64,000 bases of DNA from assembly GCF_900640175.1 (NCBI RefSeq), contig NZ_CAAAJC010000002.1, positions 111,888 through 175,887 on the forward strand, given 5' to 3'. The translations under genes were made by a program, and so were the position numbers. Positions within the stretch are counted from its first letter, which is position 1; every line of letters starts with the position of its first letter. The stretch comes from Legionella sp. W10-070 (lineage in GTDB: Bacteria; Pseudomonadota; Gammaproteobacteria; Legionellales; Legionellaceae). The notes under the pieces were generated by a model. The model was not told the DNA's origin and did no database searches. It saw only the letters and a list, made by a program, of their open reading frames with translations. This document shows positions 1 through 7,876 of the stretch, piece after piece.

Positions 1-2088
1 GTGAAAATAATGAATAAATTAGATCATCATTCCACTGATCCTGATTTTTCCCATTTACGAGAACGCTTATCCAGGATACATCAATCTGATATAAAACTGG
101 TGCAAAAAATTAAACAACTTTCAAATCAATTAAAAATACCATTAGAGCAAAACTATTCTGATGAATCCATGACTCAAGGAAATATTTTTTGGCGCATTAA
201 ATTATTTCTAGATGGCCATAGAGCCTCAGATCGTCGTGAAGAAAATCAGCAATTCTTATGCCAGTTGAAACCATTTATTGGCAATGAAATTAAACCGCAA
301 ATCATTGATGAACTCATTCAAATTTTACAAAAAAATAAAGACTGTTTTTTATCTACAAGCAGTCAAATTCAATGTTTTTCTGGTTTTGATATGTTAATTA
401 TACTGGGTGATATCTTTACAAAAGATAATTTGCCAGAAGCGCGTTGTGAAGAGCTTATTGCAACATTGATTTTATTTCTTCGCAACAATGAACGCGCCTA
501 TTATCTCGAAGAGACTGTTATAAAAGCCTTGAGAGCTTTGGCCGCTATTATTCCTGCAACACAACATGATTTGGTGGTAAAAAAACTAGCAACTCATTTG
601 TCTCGATTTAATGATTTGGTTTTTTCTACTTGCATTAGTTTTAAAAACGTCCTTAGCGATCAGGAAATAATCATGCTCGCCAGTCAATGGTCTTCTTCTT
701 CACACTTTGAAGTGATTAAAACAGCTCAAAATGCACTAGCCTTCATTTCCATATTACCTCCAAAGATGCTGCAGCCGATAGTTAATGAATTAGTAATAAA
801 GCTATGTCAACCTTCCGGTTGGGAATATCAAAAGCAGGTTTATCAATTACTTTACCAGTATAGGTCGATCATTTCTCCTGACCAATGGTCATACATTTTG
901 AACGTGTTTAAAAAGAATGCATTAGACGTGGCCCCTTGGGACTATCCTGGACTTCTACAGCGAATCTATGAAGTTAAAGAATATCTTCCTTCAGCAGAAA
1001 TTGGGGGTAAATTACTTGCAGATTTGCAATGGCAAATTAACACCACCCCAACAAGCCTTGATCAAGTCAAGATGCTGATTAAAATAGGTCGTCCTGAGGC
1101 AATTGCTATGCTTTTAGAAGTGCTTTTTGCTAAGAAAAAGCATGATTCTGGCGGTTTAAATGCACTTTGGCTTCTAAAAGAGCACGTTCCAGTGAAAAAA
1201 AGGGAACTGTTTTGGGGTTTATTATTGCCGATTCAGCATGAAAAAATTGATTATTCCATGTCACTTTTACTTAATATCATTGATGGCTTAGATGAGGAAG
1301 AAAATATCTTATGGCGAGAAAGAGCTCTGGAAAGGCTAAATTGGCTTGTAGTACAAAGCAATTCTCAAGAAGTAATTTGGAGTAAAGAAAACATTTTAAA
1401 GTTTGATATTTATATTAATGAAGAAAATAAAAAATTAATTGCGCAAAATATCCTAAAAAAACTATGGCAAGTTGATAAGATGGACTTGGAATGGGAACAT
1501 CATTTACCAATTATCAAAAGTATGGAGCATTACTTTAATTATTTACCTGTTGAACAATATGATGCTCTATTTCAATTTTTATTTTCCTTCCTCTCTGCAT
1601 TCAGTAAAAAATTTAAGGTGGAGCCCGTGGTTTCTTTTATCCTTAAGTTTCACAAGGCTCTTGAGAAAGAACAATTGCGGGAGATGGGGGAGAAATGGCT
1701 GACGATGTTGGACGATTCCTCACGAGGAGAGGCCTTATTTTTTTTAGGTCATTTCCAACCGCTTATTCCGCAAGAATTGTACAAAGACATTATCAAAAAA
1801 CTGTTGTTACCCATCATAAACGATGCAGATTGTATTGACGAAGAATATTATGCATTAAGGCCGTATATCAGATATATTAGTTTTGAACAGAAAATCGCTT
1901 TATTAAGTAAGTTCTCCTTCGTAGAGACGAGTTGTTCTGCTAGAGACATAAAGATGAAATTATTTTTAGATATCTACGCTGGTTATAGAAATGATATGCT
2001 CCACCATTATCTACAACGGTTTTTTACAGAAGATAAGCACATCTTGTCTAAAGCGATTATTACAGAGATTGTCTACGGACCAAATTGA
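1..2088 (+). CDS. Large uncharacterised protein, possibly helical-repeat
   Basis: I do not recognise this 695-residue protein. It begins at the very first base with GTG; an ATG at base 10 is an equally good start, and the gene could extend upstream of the window. There is no signal peptide and no clear membrane segment. The sequence is strongly helical, with recurring blocks of about 40 residues rich in Leu, Ile, Lys and Glu, which suggests a HEAT/ARM-like solenoid. No catalytic motif is visible. It stands alone, is followed by an interspersed repeat rather than an operon partner, and is AT-rich. These traits fit a Legionella-type accessory or effector protein, but that is inference. Confidence 0.6.
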   Translation: MKIMNKLDHHSTDPDFSHLRERLSRIHQSDIKLVQKIKQLSNQLKIPLEQNYSDESMTQGNIFWRIKLFLDGHRASDRREENQQFLCQLKPFIGNEIKPQIIDELIQILQKNKDCFLSTSSQIQCFSGFDMLIILGDIFTKDNLPEARCEELIATLILFLRNNERAYYLEETVIKALRALAAIIPATQHDLVVKKLATHLSRFNDLVFSTCISFKNVLSDQEIIMLASQWSSSSHFEVIKTAQNALAFISILPPKMLQPIVNELVIKLCQPSGWEYQKQVYQLLYQYRSIISPDQWSYILNVFKKNALDVAPWDYPGLLQRIYEVKEYLPSAEIGGKLLADLQWQINTTPTSLDQVKMLIKIGRPEAIAMLLEVLFAKKKHDSGGLNALWLLKEHVPVKKRELFWGLLLPIQHEKIDYSMSLLLNIIDGLDEEENILWRERALERLNWLVVQSNSQEVIWSKENILKFDIYINEENKKLIAQNILKKLWQVDKMDLEWEHHLPIIKSMEHYFNYLPVEQYDALFQFLFSFLSAFSKKFKVEPVVSFILKFHKALEKEQLREMGEKWLTMLDDSSRGEALFFLGHFQPLIPQELYKDIIKKLLLPIINDADCIDEEYYALRPYIRYISFEQKIALLSKFSFVETSCSARDIKMKLFLDIYAGYRNDMLHHYLQRFFTEDKHILSKAIITEIVYGPN

Positions 2089-2093
2089 ACGTT

Positions 2094-2182
2094 GTAGCCT
2101 GGATGGAGCGGCAGCGAAATCCGCGAATGTGTTTATTATCAAGCTCCGATCCCGGATTTCGCTGCCGCTCCATCCAGGCTAC
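2094..2182. repeat. Long inverted repeat (30-bp perfect arms)
   Basis: Bases 2094-2123 and 2153-2182 are perfect reverse complements, separated by a 29-base loop. The core GCCTGGATGGAGCG recurs in a degenerate form near 54279-54296, so this is a member of an interspersed family and not only a local hairpin. It begins six bases after the stop of the preceding gene and could also act as its transcription terminator. Confidence 0.85.
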
Positions 2183-2202
2183 AATTACTGCCAATTACCA
2201 CC

Positions 2203-2223
2203 AACCGCCGCTTTAATCGCACC
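2203..2223 (+). repeat. Interspersed repeat end (CCGC..TTTAATCGCACC family)
   Basis: This stretch matches 19 of 21 bases of the copy at 18571-18591 and lies 20 bases beyond the inverted repeat at 2094-2182. Read in reverse complement, the order (GGTGCGATTAAA, then TGGATGGAGCG) is the same as at 54240-54300, so the two motifs belong to one composite element. Confidence 0.6.
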
Positions 2224-2293
2224 CCGTCCTGATGAAACAGTTGAATTATTATCTCTATTAATCAATAATTCCAGCTAAAAAGAGAACCTTCTA

Positions 2294-2869
2294 ATGGCTG
2301 ATCGTTTTAAACTTGCATTAAGGCAAAGCTACCAACAGCTGCGTAGCAAATTGTCCCCCATCTATCAACAAGCAGTATCCAGACAAGTTTGTGCTCATAT
2401 TCGCGGTCTGGAACAATATCGCTATGCCAAACGGATTGCACTCTACCAGGCTGCACGAGGGGAAATAAATTTAGGCGAATTGTGGAATTCCGCTCCCTTG
2501 CAAGGAAAATATTGCTATTTCCCCAAGTTGAATGAAGATAAAACATTATCTTTTCTACCAGCCACACCTGCAACGCCCTTCATTGAAAATCAATACGGCA
2601 TTGCAGAACCTGACATAGATAAGCATGATGCCATGCCCCCCGAAGAACTGGACATTATTTTCATGCCTCTTGTTTCTTTTGATGAAAAATGTACCCGCCT
2701 TGGCATGGGAGCTGGTTACTATGATCGCACCCTGGCAGAAGTCAATCACCCTCTACTCATTGGCGTAGCCTATGAATTCCAACGCCAGCATTTTATTGAA
2801 GCACAACCCTGGGACATTCCTCTTACTGCGGTGGTTACCCAACGTACCATTTACTGGAGTAAATCATGA
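2294..2869 (+). CDS. fau: 5-formyltetrahydrofolate cyclo-ligase
   Basis: Predicted to convert 5-formyl-THF to 5,10-methenyl-THF with ATP in the cytosol, salvaging folate. The 191-residue length fits the family. The N-terminal part has the basic LRQSYQQLRSKLS helix, and the C-terminal part carries the family motif GMGAGYYDRTL (about residues 139-149), which forms part of the ATP/substrate site, preceded by DIIFMPLVSFD. The stop overlaps the start of the EVE-domain gene by four bases, so the two are probably co-transcribed. In many gammaproteobacteria 6S RNA lies just upstream; here that space holds an interspersed repeat and I see no 6S-like structure. Confidence 0.9.
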   Translation: MADRFKLALRQSYQQLRSKLSPIYQQAVSRQVCAHIRGLEQYRYAKRIALYQAARGEINLGELWNSAPLQGKYCYFPKLNEDKTLSFLPATPATPFIENQYGIAEPDIDKHDAMPPEELDIIFMPLVSFDEKCTRLGMGAGYYDRTLAEVNHPLLIGVAYEFQRQHFIEAQPWDIPLTAVVTQRTIYWSKS

Positions 2870-3333
2870 CACGCTATTGGCTAATGAAATCAGAGCCTGA
2901 CTGCTTTAGCATTGATGATCTGCGCGCTGCCCCCCATCAAACGACTCATTGGGATGGCGTCCGTAATTATCAGGCACGTAACCTGATGCGCGATGAAATG
3001 TCAATTGGAGACCAGGTCTTCTTTTACCACTCCAATTGTAGTCCTCCGGGTATTGTTGGCATTGCTGAGGTTAGCAGTAAAGCTTATCCGGATCATACTG
3101 CCTTTGATCCGGAAAGCGAGCATCCTGATCCCAAAAGCACCCCCGATAATCCACGCTGGTTTATGGTTGATGTACGTTTTAAGGAAAAATTTAAGCAACT
3201 GATCCCGCTTGATACCCTAAAACAGTATCCCGAGCTTGGACAAATGGTTTTATTACGCAAAGGAAACCGCCTGTCCGTATTGCCAGTGAAAAAAGAGGAG
3301 TGGGATTTTATTATCACCGAATTATGCCCTTAG
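2866..3333 (+). CDS. EVE domain protein (thymocyte nuclear protein 1-like)
   Basis: A 155-residue stand-alone EVE domain. It shows the family landmarks YWLMKSEPDCFSIDDL at the N-terminus, WDGVRNYQARNLMRDEM (about 28-44) and FYHSNCSPPGIVGIAEV. EVE domains are related to PUA and YTH folds and are thought to bind modified bases in DNA or RNA. The start overlaps the fau stop (ATGA), giving a two-gene operon. The TAG stop lies within the first bases of an inverted-repeat terminator. The substrate here is unknown. Confidence 0.88.
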   Translation: MTRYWLMKSEPDCFSIDDLRAAPHQTTHWDGVRNYQARNLMRDEMSIGDQVFFYHSNCSPPGIVGIAEVSSKAYPDHTAFDPESEHPDPKSTPDNPRWFMVDVRFKEKFKQLIPLDTLKQYPELGQMVLLRKGNRLSVLPVKKEEWDFIITELCP

Positions 3334-3390
3334 GTTCTGTGCACTTATCGCTAGGTTGAGCCAAGATAGTAGATAAGTGCACAGAACCTA
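3331..3390. terminator. Bidirectional terminator hairpin containing both stop codons
   Basis: Perfect 19-bp arms at 3331-3349 and 3372-3390 with a 22-base loop. The outer TAG of the left arm is the stop of the EVE gene, and its reverse complement at the right end (3388-3390) is the stop of the converging PII gene. It has no long T-run, but its placement between convergent genes fits a shared terminator. Confidence 0.75.
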
Positions 3391-3729
3391 AAGAGCATCA
3401 TTACCTACCTCGCCCGTCCTGATTCGTACAACCTGCTGCAATTCTGAAACAAAAATTTTGCCATCTCCAATTTTGCCGGTATAAGCCGCCTTGCAAATGG
3501 CATCAATTGCAGCTTCCACCATCGTATCAGGCAACGCCAGTTCAATTTTAATCTTTGGAAGAAAATCAACGACATATTCCGCCCCTCGATACATTTCAGT
3601 ATGGCCTTTCTGGCGGCCAAATCCCCGGGTTTCAGAGATAGTAATTCCAGGTACACCTATTTCCATCAGTGCTTCGTGGACATCATCAAGTTTAAATGGC
3701 TTGATAATTGCGGTCAGCATTTTCATCAT
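3388..3729 (-). CDS. glnB: Nitrogen regulatory PII protein
   Basis: A 113-residue PII signal-transduction protein that senses 2-oxoglutarate and ATP/ADP and controls targets such as glutamine synthetase adenylylation or AmtB. The family start MLTAIIKPFKLDDV is clear. The T-loop motif RGAEYVVDFLPK carries the uridylylated tyrosine (Tyr52 here, Tyr51 in E. coli). The C-terminal block KIGDGKIFV binds nucleotide. Two tandem ATGs are possible; an AAGGAA ribosome site favours the second by spacing. No amtB is adjacent, so glnB is more likely than glnK, but the distinction is not secure. Confidence 0.92.
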   Translation of the reverse strand: MMKMLTAIIKPFKLDDVHEALMEIGVPGITISETRGFGRQKGHTEMYRGAEYVVDFLPKIKIELALPDTMVEAAIDAICKAAYTGKIGDGKIFVSELQQVVRIRTGEVGNDAL

Positions 3730-3810
3730 GATTCCTTTTAGATATTACATGACTAAAAGCCTTAAATTTTGCTAGACTGTCAGCCATTAGAAAACACGCA
3801 GGAGATTTGC

Positions 3811-4065
3811 ATGTTTAACACCAGACAACTTGACGAGTTAGCAAAGAAACTGCTCGCCACCTTGCCCTTAAGTGTACAAAATTTTGAAAAAGAGATTCAA
3901 CAAAAATTCAAAGAAGTTTTACAAGCCAGCTTTGCACGACTGGATCTGGTGACCCGCGAAGAGTTTGATATACAAACTAAAGTTTTGGCAAGAACGCGGG
4001 AGAAACTGGACGAATTGCAGATAGAAATTGAAAATTTGATAGCAAAGAATAAAACAACCAAGTAA
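3811..4065 (+). CDS. ubiK: Ubiquinone biosynthesis accessory factor (BMFP/YqiC family)
   Basis: An 84-residue protein with a predicted long coiled coil in its C-terminal half (LARTREKLDELQIEIENL), typical of UbiK/YqiC, which helps the ubiquinone-synthesis complex. The ATG at 3811 was chosen because GGAG lies at 3801-3804; the open frame extends further upstream but without a ribosome site. It precedes comM in the same direction, an order common in gammaproteobacteria. Confidence 0.85.
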   Translation: MFNTRQLDELAKKLLATLPLSVQNFEKEIQQKFKEVLQASFARLDLVTREEFDIQTKVLARTREKLDELQIEIENLIAKNKTTK

Positions 4066-4138
4066 ACTCCCTGGTGCAATAAAAATAACATAACAAGTAG
4101 TCAAGATGCGCTTGTTAGTCCAACTATCAGGAAGAATA

Positions 4139-5650
4139 ATGAATCTCGCTTTTAGCAAAACGCGCAGTGCCGTAGGCATCTATGCGCAACCTGTTTCAGT
4201 GGAAGTCCATTTATCTAATGGGCTGCCGGGCTTTACTATTGTTGGCCTTGCGGAAACCGCCGTCAAGGAAAGTAAAGACCGTGTCCGTAGTGCCATTATC
4301 AATAGTCAATTTGAGTTCCCCTGCCGTAAAATTACTGTCAATCTGGCACCTGCTGATTTACCCAAATCAGGCAGCGGCTTTGATCTACCCATTGCAATTG
4401 GCATTCTTGCTGCCTCAGGGCAAATTCCCATGCAGAAATTAGCCTCACATGAATTTATTGCCGAGTTGGCTTTAAGTGGAAATTTGCGCGGCGTTTCAGC
4501 CATTATCCCCATAGTACTCGCTGCTCATCGTGACAAGCAGCAACTCATTATTTCTGAAGTTAATGCCGAGGAAGCATCACTTGCCGGATATAAAGGCGTC
4601 TACGCTGCCAGTAGCCTGCGTGAAGTTTGCAGTTATCTATGCCAGGATACAGCCCTGCAGGAATTACCTGCACCACCTGAAACAGAGCAGCTGTCAGCAA
4701 AACTTGATTGGTCGGACATTAAGGGACAATATCACGCAAAACAGGCTATGGAAATTGCGGCCTGCGGCGGGCACAGTATTTTATTATGCGGCCCTCCTGG
4801 CAGCGGCAAGACGATGCTGGCTAAACGTTTTAGCACCTTGCTTCCGGAACTCTCTGAAACTCAAGCCCTGGAATGCGCTGCAATTAACTCGATTCGCGGA
4901 CATCTTCCTGACTTCAATAAGTGGCGCCATCCTCCTTTTCGCTCACCCCATCACACCGCATCACCTGTGGCATTGGTCGGCGGAGGGAATCCGCCCAAAC
5001 CGGGTGAAATTTCGCTGGCCCATCATGGTGTCTTATTCCTTGATGAACTGCCTGAGTTTCACAAGCACGTCCTGGAAACCTTACGTGAACCGCTGGAATC
5101 AGGCAACATTTGCATTTCTCGAGCAGCCATCCAAAGCGAATTTCCAGCTCAGTTTCAGCTTATTGCCGCAATGAATCCCTGTCCTTGTGGCCAATGGGGC
5201 AACCCTCAGGCCAATTGCTTATGCACCCCCGAACGCATCAGCCGTTATCTGGCGAAATTATCAGCGCCCTTGCTGGACAGAATTGATATGCAGGTCACAG
5301 TACAAGCCCTCTCACAGGAAGAACTAATCAAACCTAATCAGGCAGAAGCAGGACAAAGCATGACGATAAGAGAACGCGTAACTAATATTCGCGCGTTACA
5401 ATCAGAGCGTCAGGGCTGTACTAACGCTCAGCTCAGCGCCAAAGATTGCGAAACCCTATGTGCCTTGGGAGAAGAAGAACAAGGCTTCTTAAATCAGGCA
5501 ATGCAGCGGCTGAAATTATCCGCCCGCGCTTATCACCGTTTATTAAAAGTGGCGAGAACCATTGCGGATATCAATCAATCAGAGAGAGTGACGCTTGGTG
5601 CGCTACAACAGGCACTATCCTTTAAGCAGACACTCCAGGCTCCCAGATAA
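4139..5650 (+). CDS. comM: ComM/YifB Mg-chelatase-like AAA+ ATPase
   Basis: A 503-residue protein predicted to act as a hexameric helicase promoting branch migration during natural transformation. Order of parts: N-terminal Lon-like/ChlI domain (NGLPGFTIVGLAE), Walker A GPPGSGKTMLAKR, the HHTAS stretch, Walker B VLFLDELPEF, a cysteine cluster (MNPCPCGQWG, then NCLC) that may bind zinc, and a C-terminal Mg_chelatase domain with SARAYHRLLKVARTIAD. The start at 4139 follows AGGAAG; an upstream in-frame ATG at 4106 gives an unconserved 11-residue extension. It fits the known natural competence of Legionella. Confidence 0.93.
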   Translation: MNLAFSKTRSAVGIYAQPVSVEVHLSNGLPGFTIVGLAETAVKESKDRVRSAIINSQFEFPCRKITVNLAPADLPKSGSGFDLPIAIGILAASGQIPMQKLASHEFIAELALSGNLRGVSAIIPIVLAAHRDKQQLIISEVNAEEASLAGYKGVYAASSLREVCSYLCQDTALQELPAPPETEQLSAKLDWSDIKGQYHAKQAMEIAACGGHSILLCGPPGSGKTMLAKRFSTLLPELSETQALECAAINSIRGHLPDFNKWRHPPFRSPHHTASPVALVGGGNPPKPGEISLAHHGVLFLDELPEFHKHVLETLREPLESGNICISRAAIQSEFPAQFQLIAAMNPCPCGQWGNPQANCLCTPERISRYLAKLSAPLLDRIDMQVTVQALSQEELIKPNQAEAGQSMTIRERVTNIRALQSERQGCTNAQLSAKDCETLCALGEEEQGFLNQAMQRLKLSARAYHRLLKVARTIADINQSERVTLGALQQALSFKQTLQAPR

Positions 5651-5677
5651 CGGCGAAACTATCAGTATCGCCAGCCG

Positions 5678-6574
5678 CTACTCTCGTTTAATGAGCGATT
5701 CCAGAATGGCCATACGCATAAAAACCCCGTTACTGACCTGGTGCAATATAAAGGATTGCGCTCCATCTGCTACCTGGCTATCGATTTCAACGCCCCTATT
5801 TATAGGGCCGGGATGCATGACCATTGCATCCGTTTTGGCATACTTGAGCATGTCTTCGGTGATGGCGAATTCGCGCCGATACGTTTCTAAATCAAGCTGC
5901 TCATTTTCCTGCAAACGTTCACGCTGCACCCTTAGGCAAATGATTACATCCGCATCCTTCAAGCCTTCTGATAAAGAATCAGTGACATAACCGAAATGTA
6001 CAACGCTTGGTTGCCATATCCTGGGGGCAATCAGAGCAAGCGCTTTAACACCTAAAGAAGAACAGAGACATTGCAGCGAATTCGCCACCCGCGAATGGCG
6101 AATATCACCCACTATAGCCAGTTTAAGTTGCTTTAAATCCGGTTTTTGTTCGTAAATAGTCATCAAATCCAACATTGCCTGACTGGGGTGTGCATGGCGG
6201 CCATCACCCGCGTTAACAATGTGGAGCTCGTTTTTCAACTCAGCCGCTAATCGTGACTGTAATCCATCCTGATTATGTCGGATTACAAACAGGTTAATTC
6301 CCATAGCAGCCAGGGTTCTTAAGGTATCCTCAATGGTCTCGCCCTTTGCTTCAGAAGAATGCTGTAAATCTACATTGATTACCGGCATGGATAGCTTTTT
6401 TGCTGCCAACTCAAAACTGATGCGTGTTCGGGTGCTATTTTCATAGAAAAGATTGGCAACGGTATGTTGAGCGTAATCAGGGTAAACTTTGCTATTTTTA
6501 AAATAAATTGCTCTTTGCAATAAAGAGTCTATCTGCTGTCGGGAAAGCTGGCTAATATCTAAAAAATGCTTCAT
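5678..6574 (-). CDS. pyrB: Aspartate carbamoyltransferase catalytic chain
   Basis: Second step of pyrimidine synthesis: carbamoyl phosphate plus aspartate gives carbamoyl-aspartate. 298 residues. The carbamoyl-phosphate loop FYENSTRTRISFE is intact (about residues 44-56), followed by the mobile-loop region HSSEAKGET, the HPSQAMLDL motif and the C-terminal MHPGPINRGVEI. No regulatory chain (pyrI) or inactive dihydroorotase is adjacent. It is the last gene of the yqgE-ruvX-pyrB block and converges on comM. Confidence 0.94.
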   Translation of the reverse strand: MKHFLDISQLSRQQIDSLLQRAIYFKNSKVYPDYAQHTVANLFYENSTRTRISFELAAKKLSMPVINVDLQHSSEAKGETIEDTLRTLAAMGINLFVIRHNQDGLQSRLAAELKNELHIVNAGDGRHAHPSQAMLDLMTIYEQKPDLKQLKLAIVGDIRHSRVANSLQCLCSSLGVKALALIAPRIWQPSVVHFGYVTDSLSEGLKDADVIICLRVQRERLQENEQLDLETYRREFAITEDMLKYAKTDAMVMHPGPINRGVEIDSQVADGAQSFILHQVSNGVFMRMAILESLIKRE

Positions 6575-6583
6575 ATCTTTAAT

Positions 6584-7000
6584 TTAATTATATTGCAGCC
6601 ACTGCTCCAATATAATACAAGCAGCGATGCTATCAACCTGAGATTGCCTGATTTTACGGTATCCGCCCTCAGCAAACAACTGGGCCCGCGCCTCTACAGT
6701 CGATAAACGTTCATCGACCAAATGAACAGGCAAGGCAAACCGTTTCCTTAACTGGCGGGCAAAACCTCGTGCAGCGGCTGTCGTATATTGTTCACGATCA
6801 TCAATACAGGTAGGTAATCCAACAATCAGTGCCTGAGGTTGCCATTGAATTAACAGCTCCTGGATCTTCCCCCAATCCGGTACTCCTGTCTTTGCATCCA
6901 AAGTAGTCAATGGCCGGGCGCTGCAAGTGATTTTCTGACCAACAGCCACCCCTATTCGTTTGTAACCAAAATCAAATCCCAAATAAACACCCTCAGGCAT
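6584..7000 (-). CDS. ruvX: Holliday junction resolvase-like RuvX/YqgF
   Basis: A 138-residue RNase H-fold nuclease, essential in many bacteria and implicated in 16S rRNA 5'-end processing. Motifs: LGFDFGYKRIGVAVGQ with the first catalytic Asp, then LIVGLPTCIDD, VHLVDERLSTVEA and the final QVDSIAACIILE with its Asp. I chose the ATG at 7000, which matches the family N-terminus; the open frame continues 11 codons upstream to a GTG. It lies 9 bases upstream of pyrB. Confidence 0.92.
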   Translation of the reverse strand: MPEGVYLGFDFGYKRIGVAVGQKITCSARPLTTLDAKTGVPDWGKIQELLIQWQPQALIVGLPTCIDDREQYTTAAARGFARQLRKRFALPVHLVDERLSTVEARAQLFAEGGYRKIRQSQVDSIAACIILEQWLQYN

Positions 7001-7117
7001 ATAAGAAACCCCAATCGTATTGGATATAAGCACTCTGCATCGTTATGTAGTTATGGAGCCGTTGGCTGCACTTTGTTTAACCCAATATGCCTGGATTATA
7101 CCCAAGATACTTCAAAG

Positions 7118-7684
7118 CTAAGCATGTCCTACGACAGAAGTTAATTGGTTCATTTTAACACCAATTATTGAACCAGCGTACTCCCAGCGTTCAGCAAAAG
7201 GTACTTCATAAAGTATTTCGGCATTAAAAGGACAAACCAACCAGGAATTATCCAAAACCTCCTGTTCCAACTGGTGTTCCCCCCATCCAGAATAGCCTAA
7301 TGTTATTAATACATCCTTTGGACCCTTATCTGCAGCGATAGCATGAATAATATCACTGGAAGTAGTTACTGCTACCTCTTCCCGTAATGCCAGACTGGAT
7401 CGCCAACCACTCTCTACAGGTCGATGGATGACAAAACCTCGTTCCGGCTGTATCGGCCCCCCGAAAAGCAGTGGTTTTTGATTTTGTTCATGCCGTGCTG
7501 GTTCAATTTGCATTTGCTCAAAAATCATGCTTAGAGGGTATTGCATTGGTCTGTTAATAATTAATCCTACCGTCCCCTGAACATGATGTTCGCAAATATA
7601 GATCACTGATCGTTCAAAATTGGGATCAACCAGTGAAGGCATGGCGATCAACAGGTGATTGGCCAAAGAGGAATTGATAGCCAT
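7118..7684 (-). CDS. yqgE: UPF0301 family protein YqgE
   Basis: A 188-residue member of the YqgE/AlgH family. Typical landmarks are LLIAMPSLVDPNFERSVIYI near the N-terminus, GTVGLIINRP, FGGPIQPERGFVIH and LGYSGWGEHQLEQE. The biochemical role is unsettled. It is the first gene of the yqgE-ruvX-pyrB block, an order widely kept in gammaproteobacteria. Confidence 0.92.
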   Translation of the reverse strand: MAINSSLANHLLIAMPSLVDPNFERSVIYICEHHVQGTVGLIINRPMQYPLSMIFEQMQIEPARHEQNQKPLLFGGPIQPERGFVIHRPVESGWRSSLALREEVAVTTSSDIIHAIAADKGPKDVLITLGYSGWGEHQLEQEVLDNSWLVCPFNAEILYEVPFAERWEYAGSIIGVKMNQLTSVVGHA

Positions 7685-7876
7685 GACACTCCCCCAAATC
7701 CCGTAAAGTTAATATAAGTATATACTAAATAATGATTTTAAACTGGTTGCTATTCTCTATATTATGTTTATCTTATTAATTTTAAATCGATTAATCTGCT
7801 AAAATAAAAAGGATACAAATCCTGTTTCTGTTAATCTCGGATTAACAGATTTTCCCAATTAAAGTTCAAAGGATTT

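Noticed and set aside
1991..2278. A 95-codon open frame across the repeat downstream of the first gene
   Set aside because: Most of it is the end of the first gene in another frame plus the inverted repeat and a repeat end; no ribosome site and no recognised product.
2183..2293. Possible 6S RNA upstream of fau, expected from other gammaproteobacteria
   Set aside because: The space is only 111 bases, is occupied by repeat sequence and shows no long rod-like self-complementarity.
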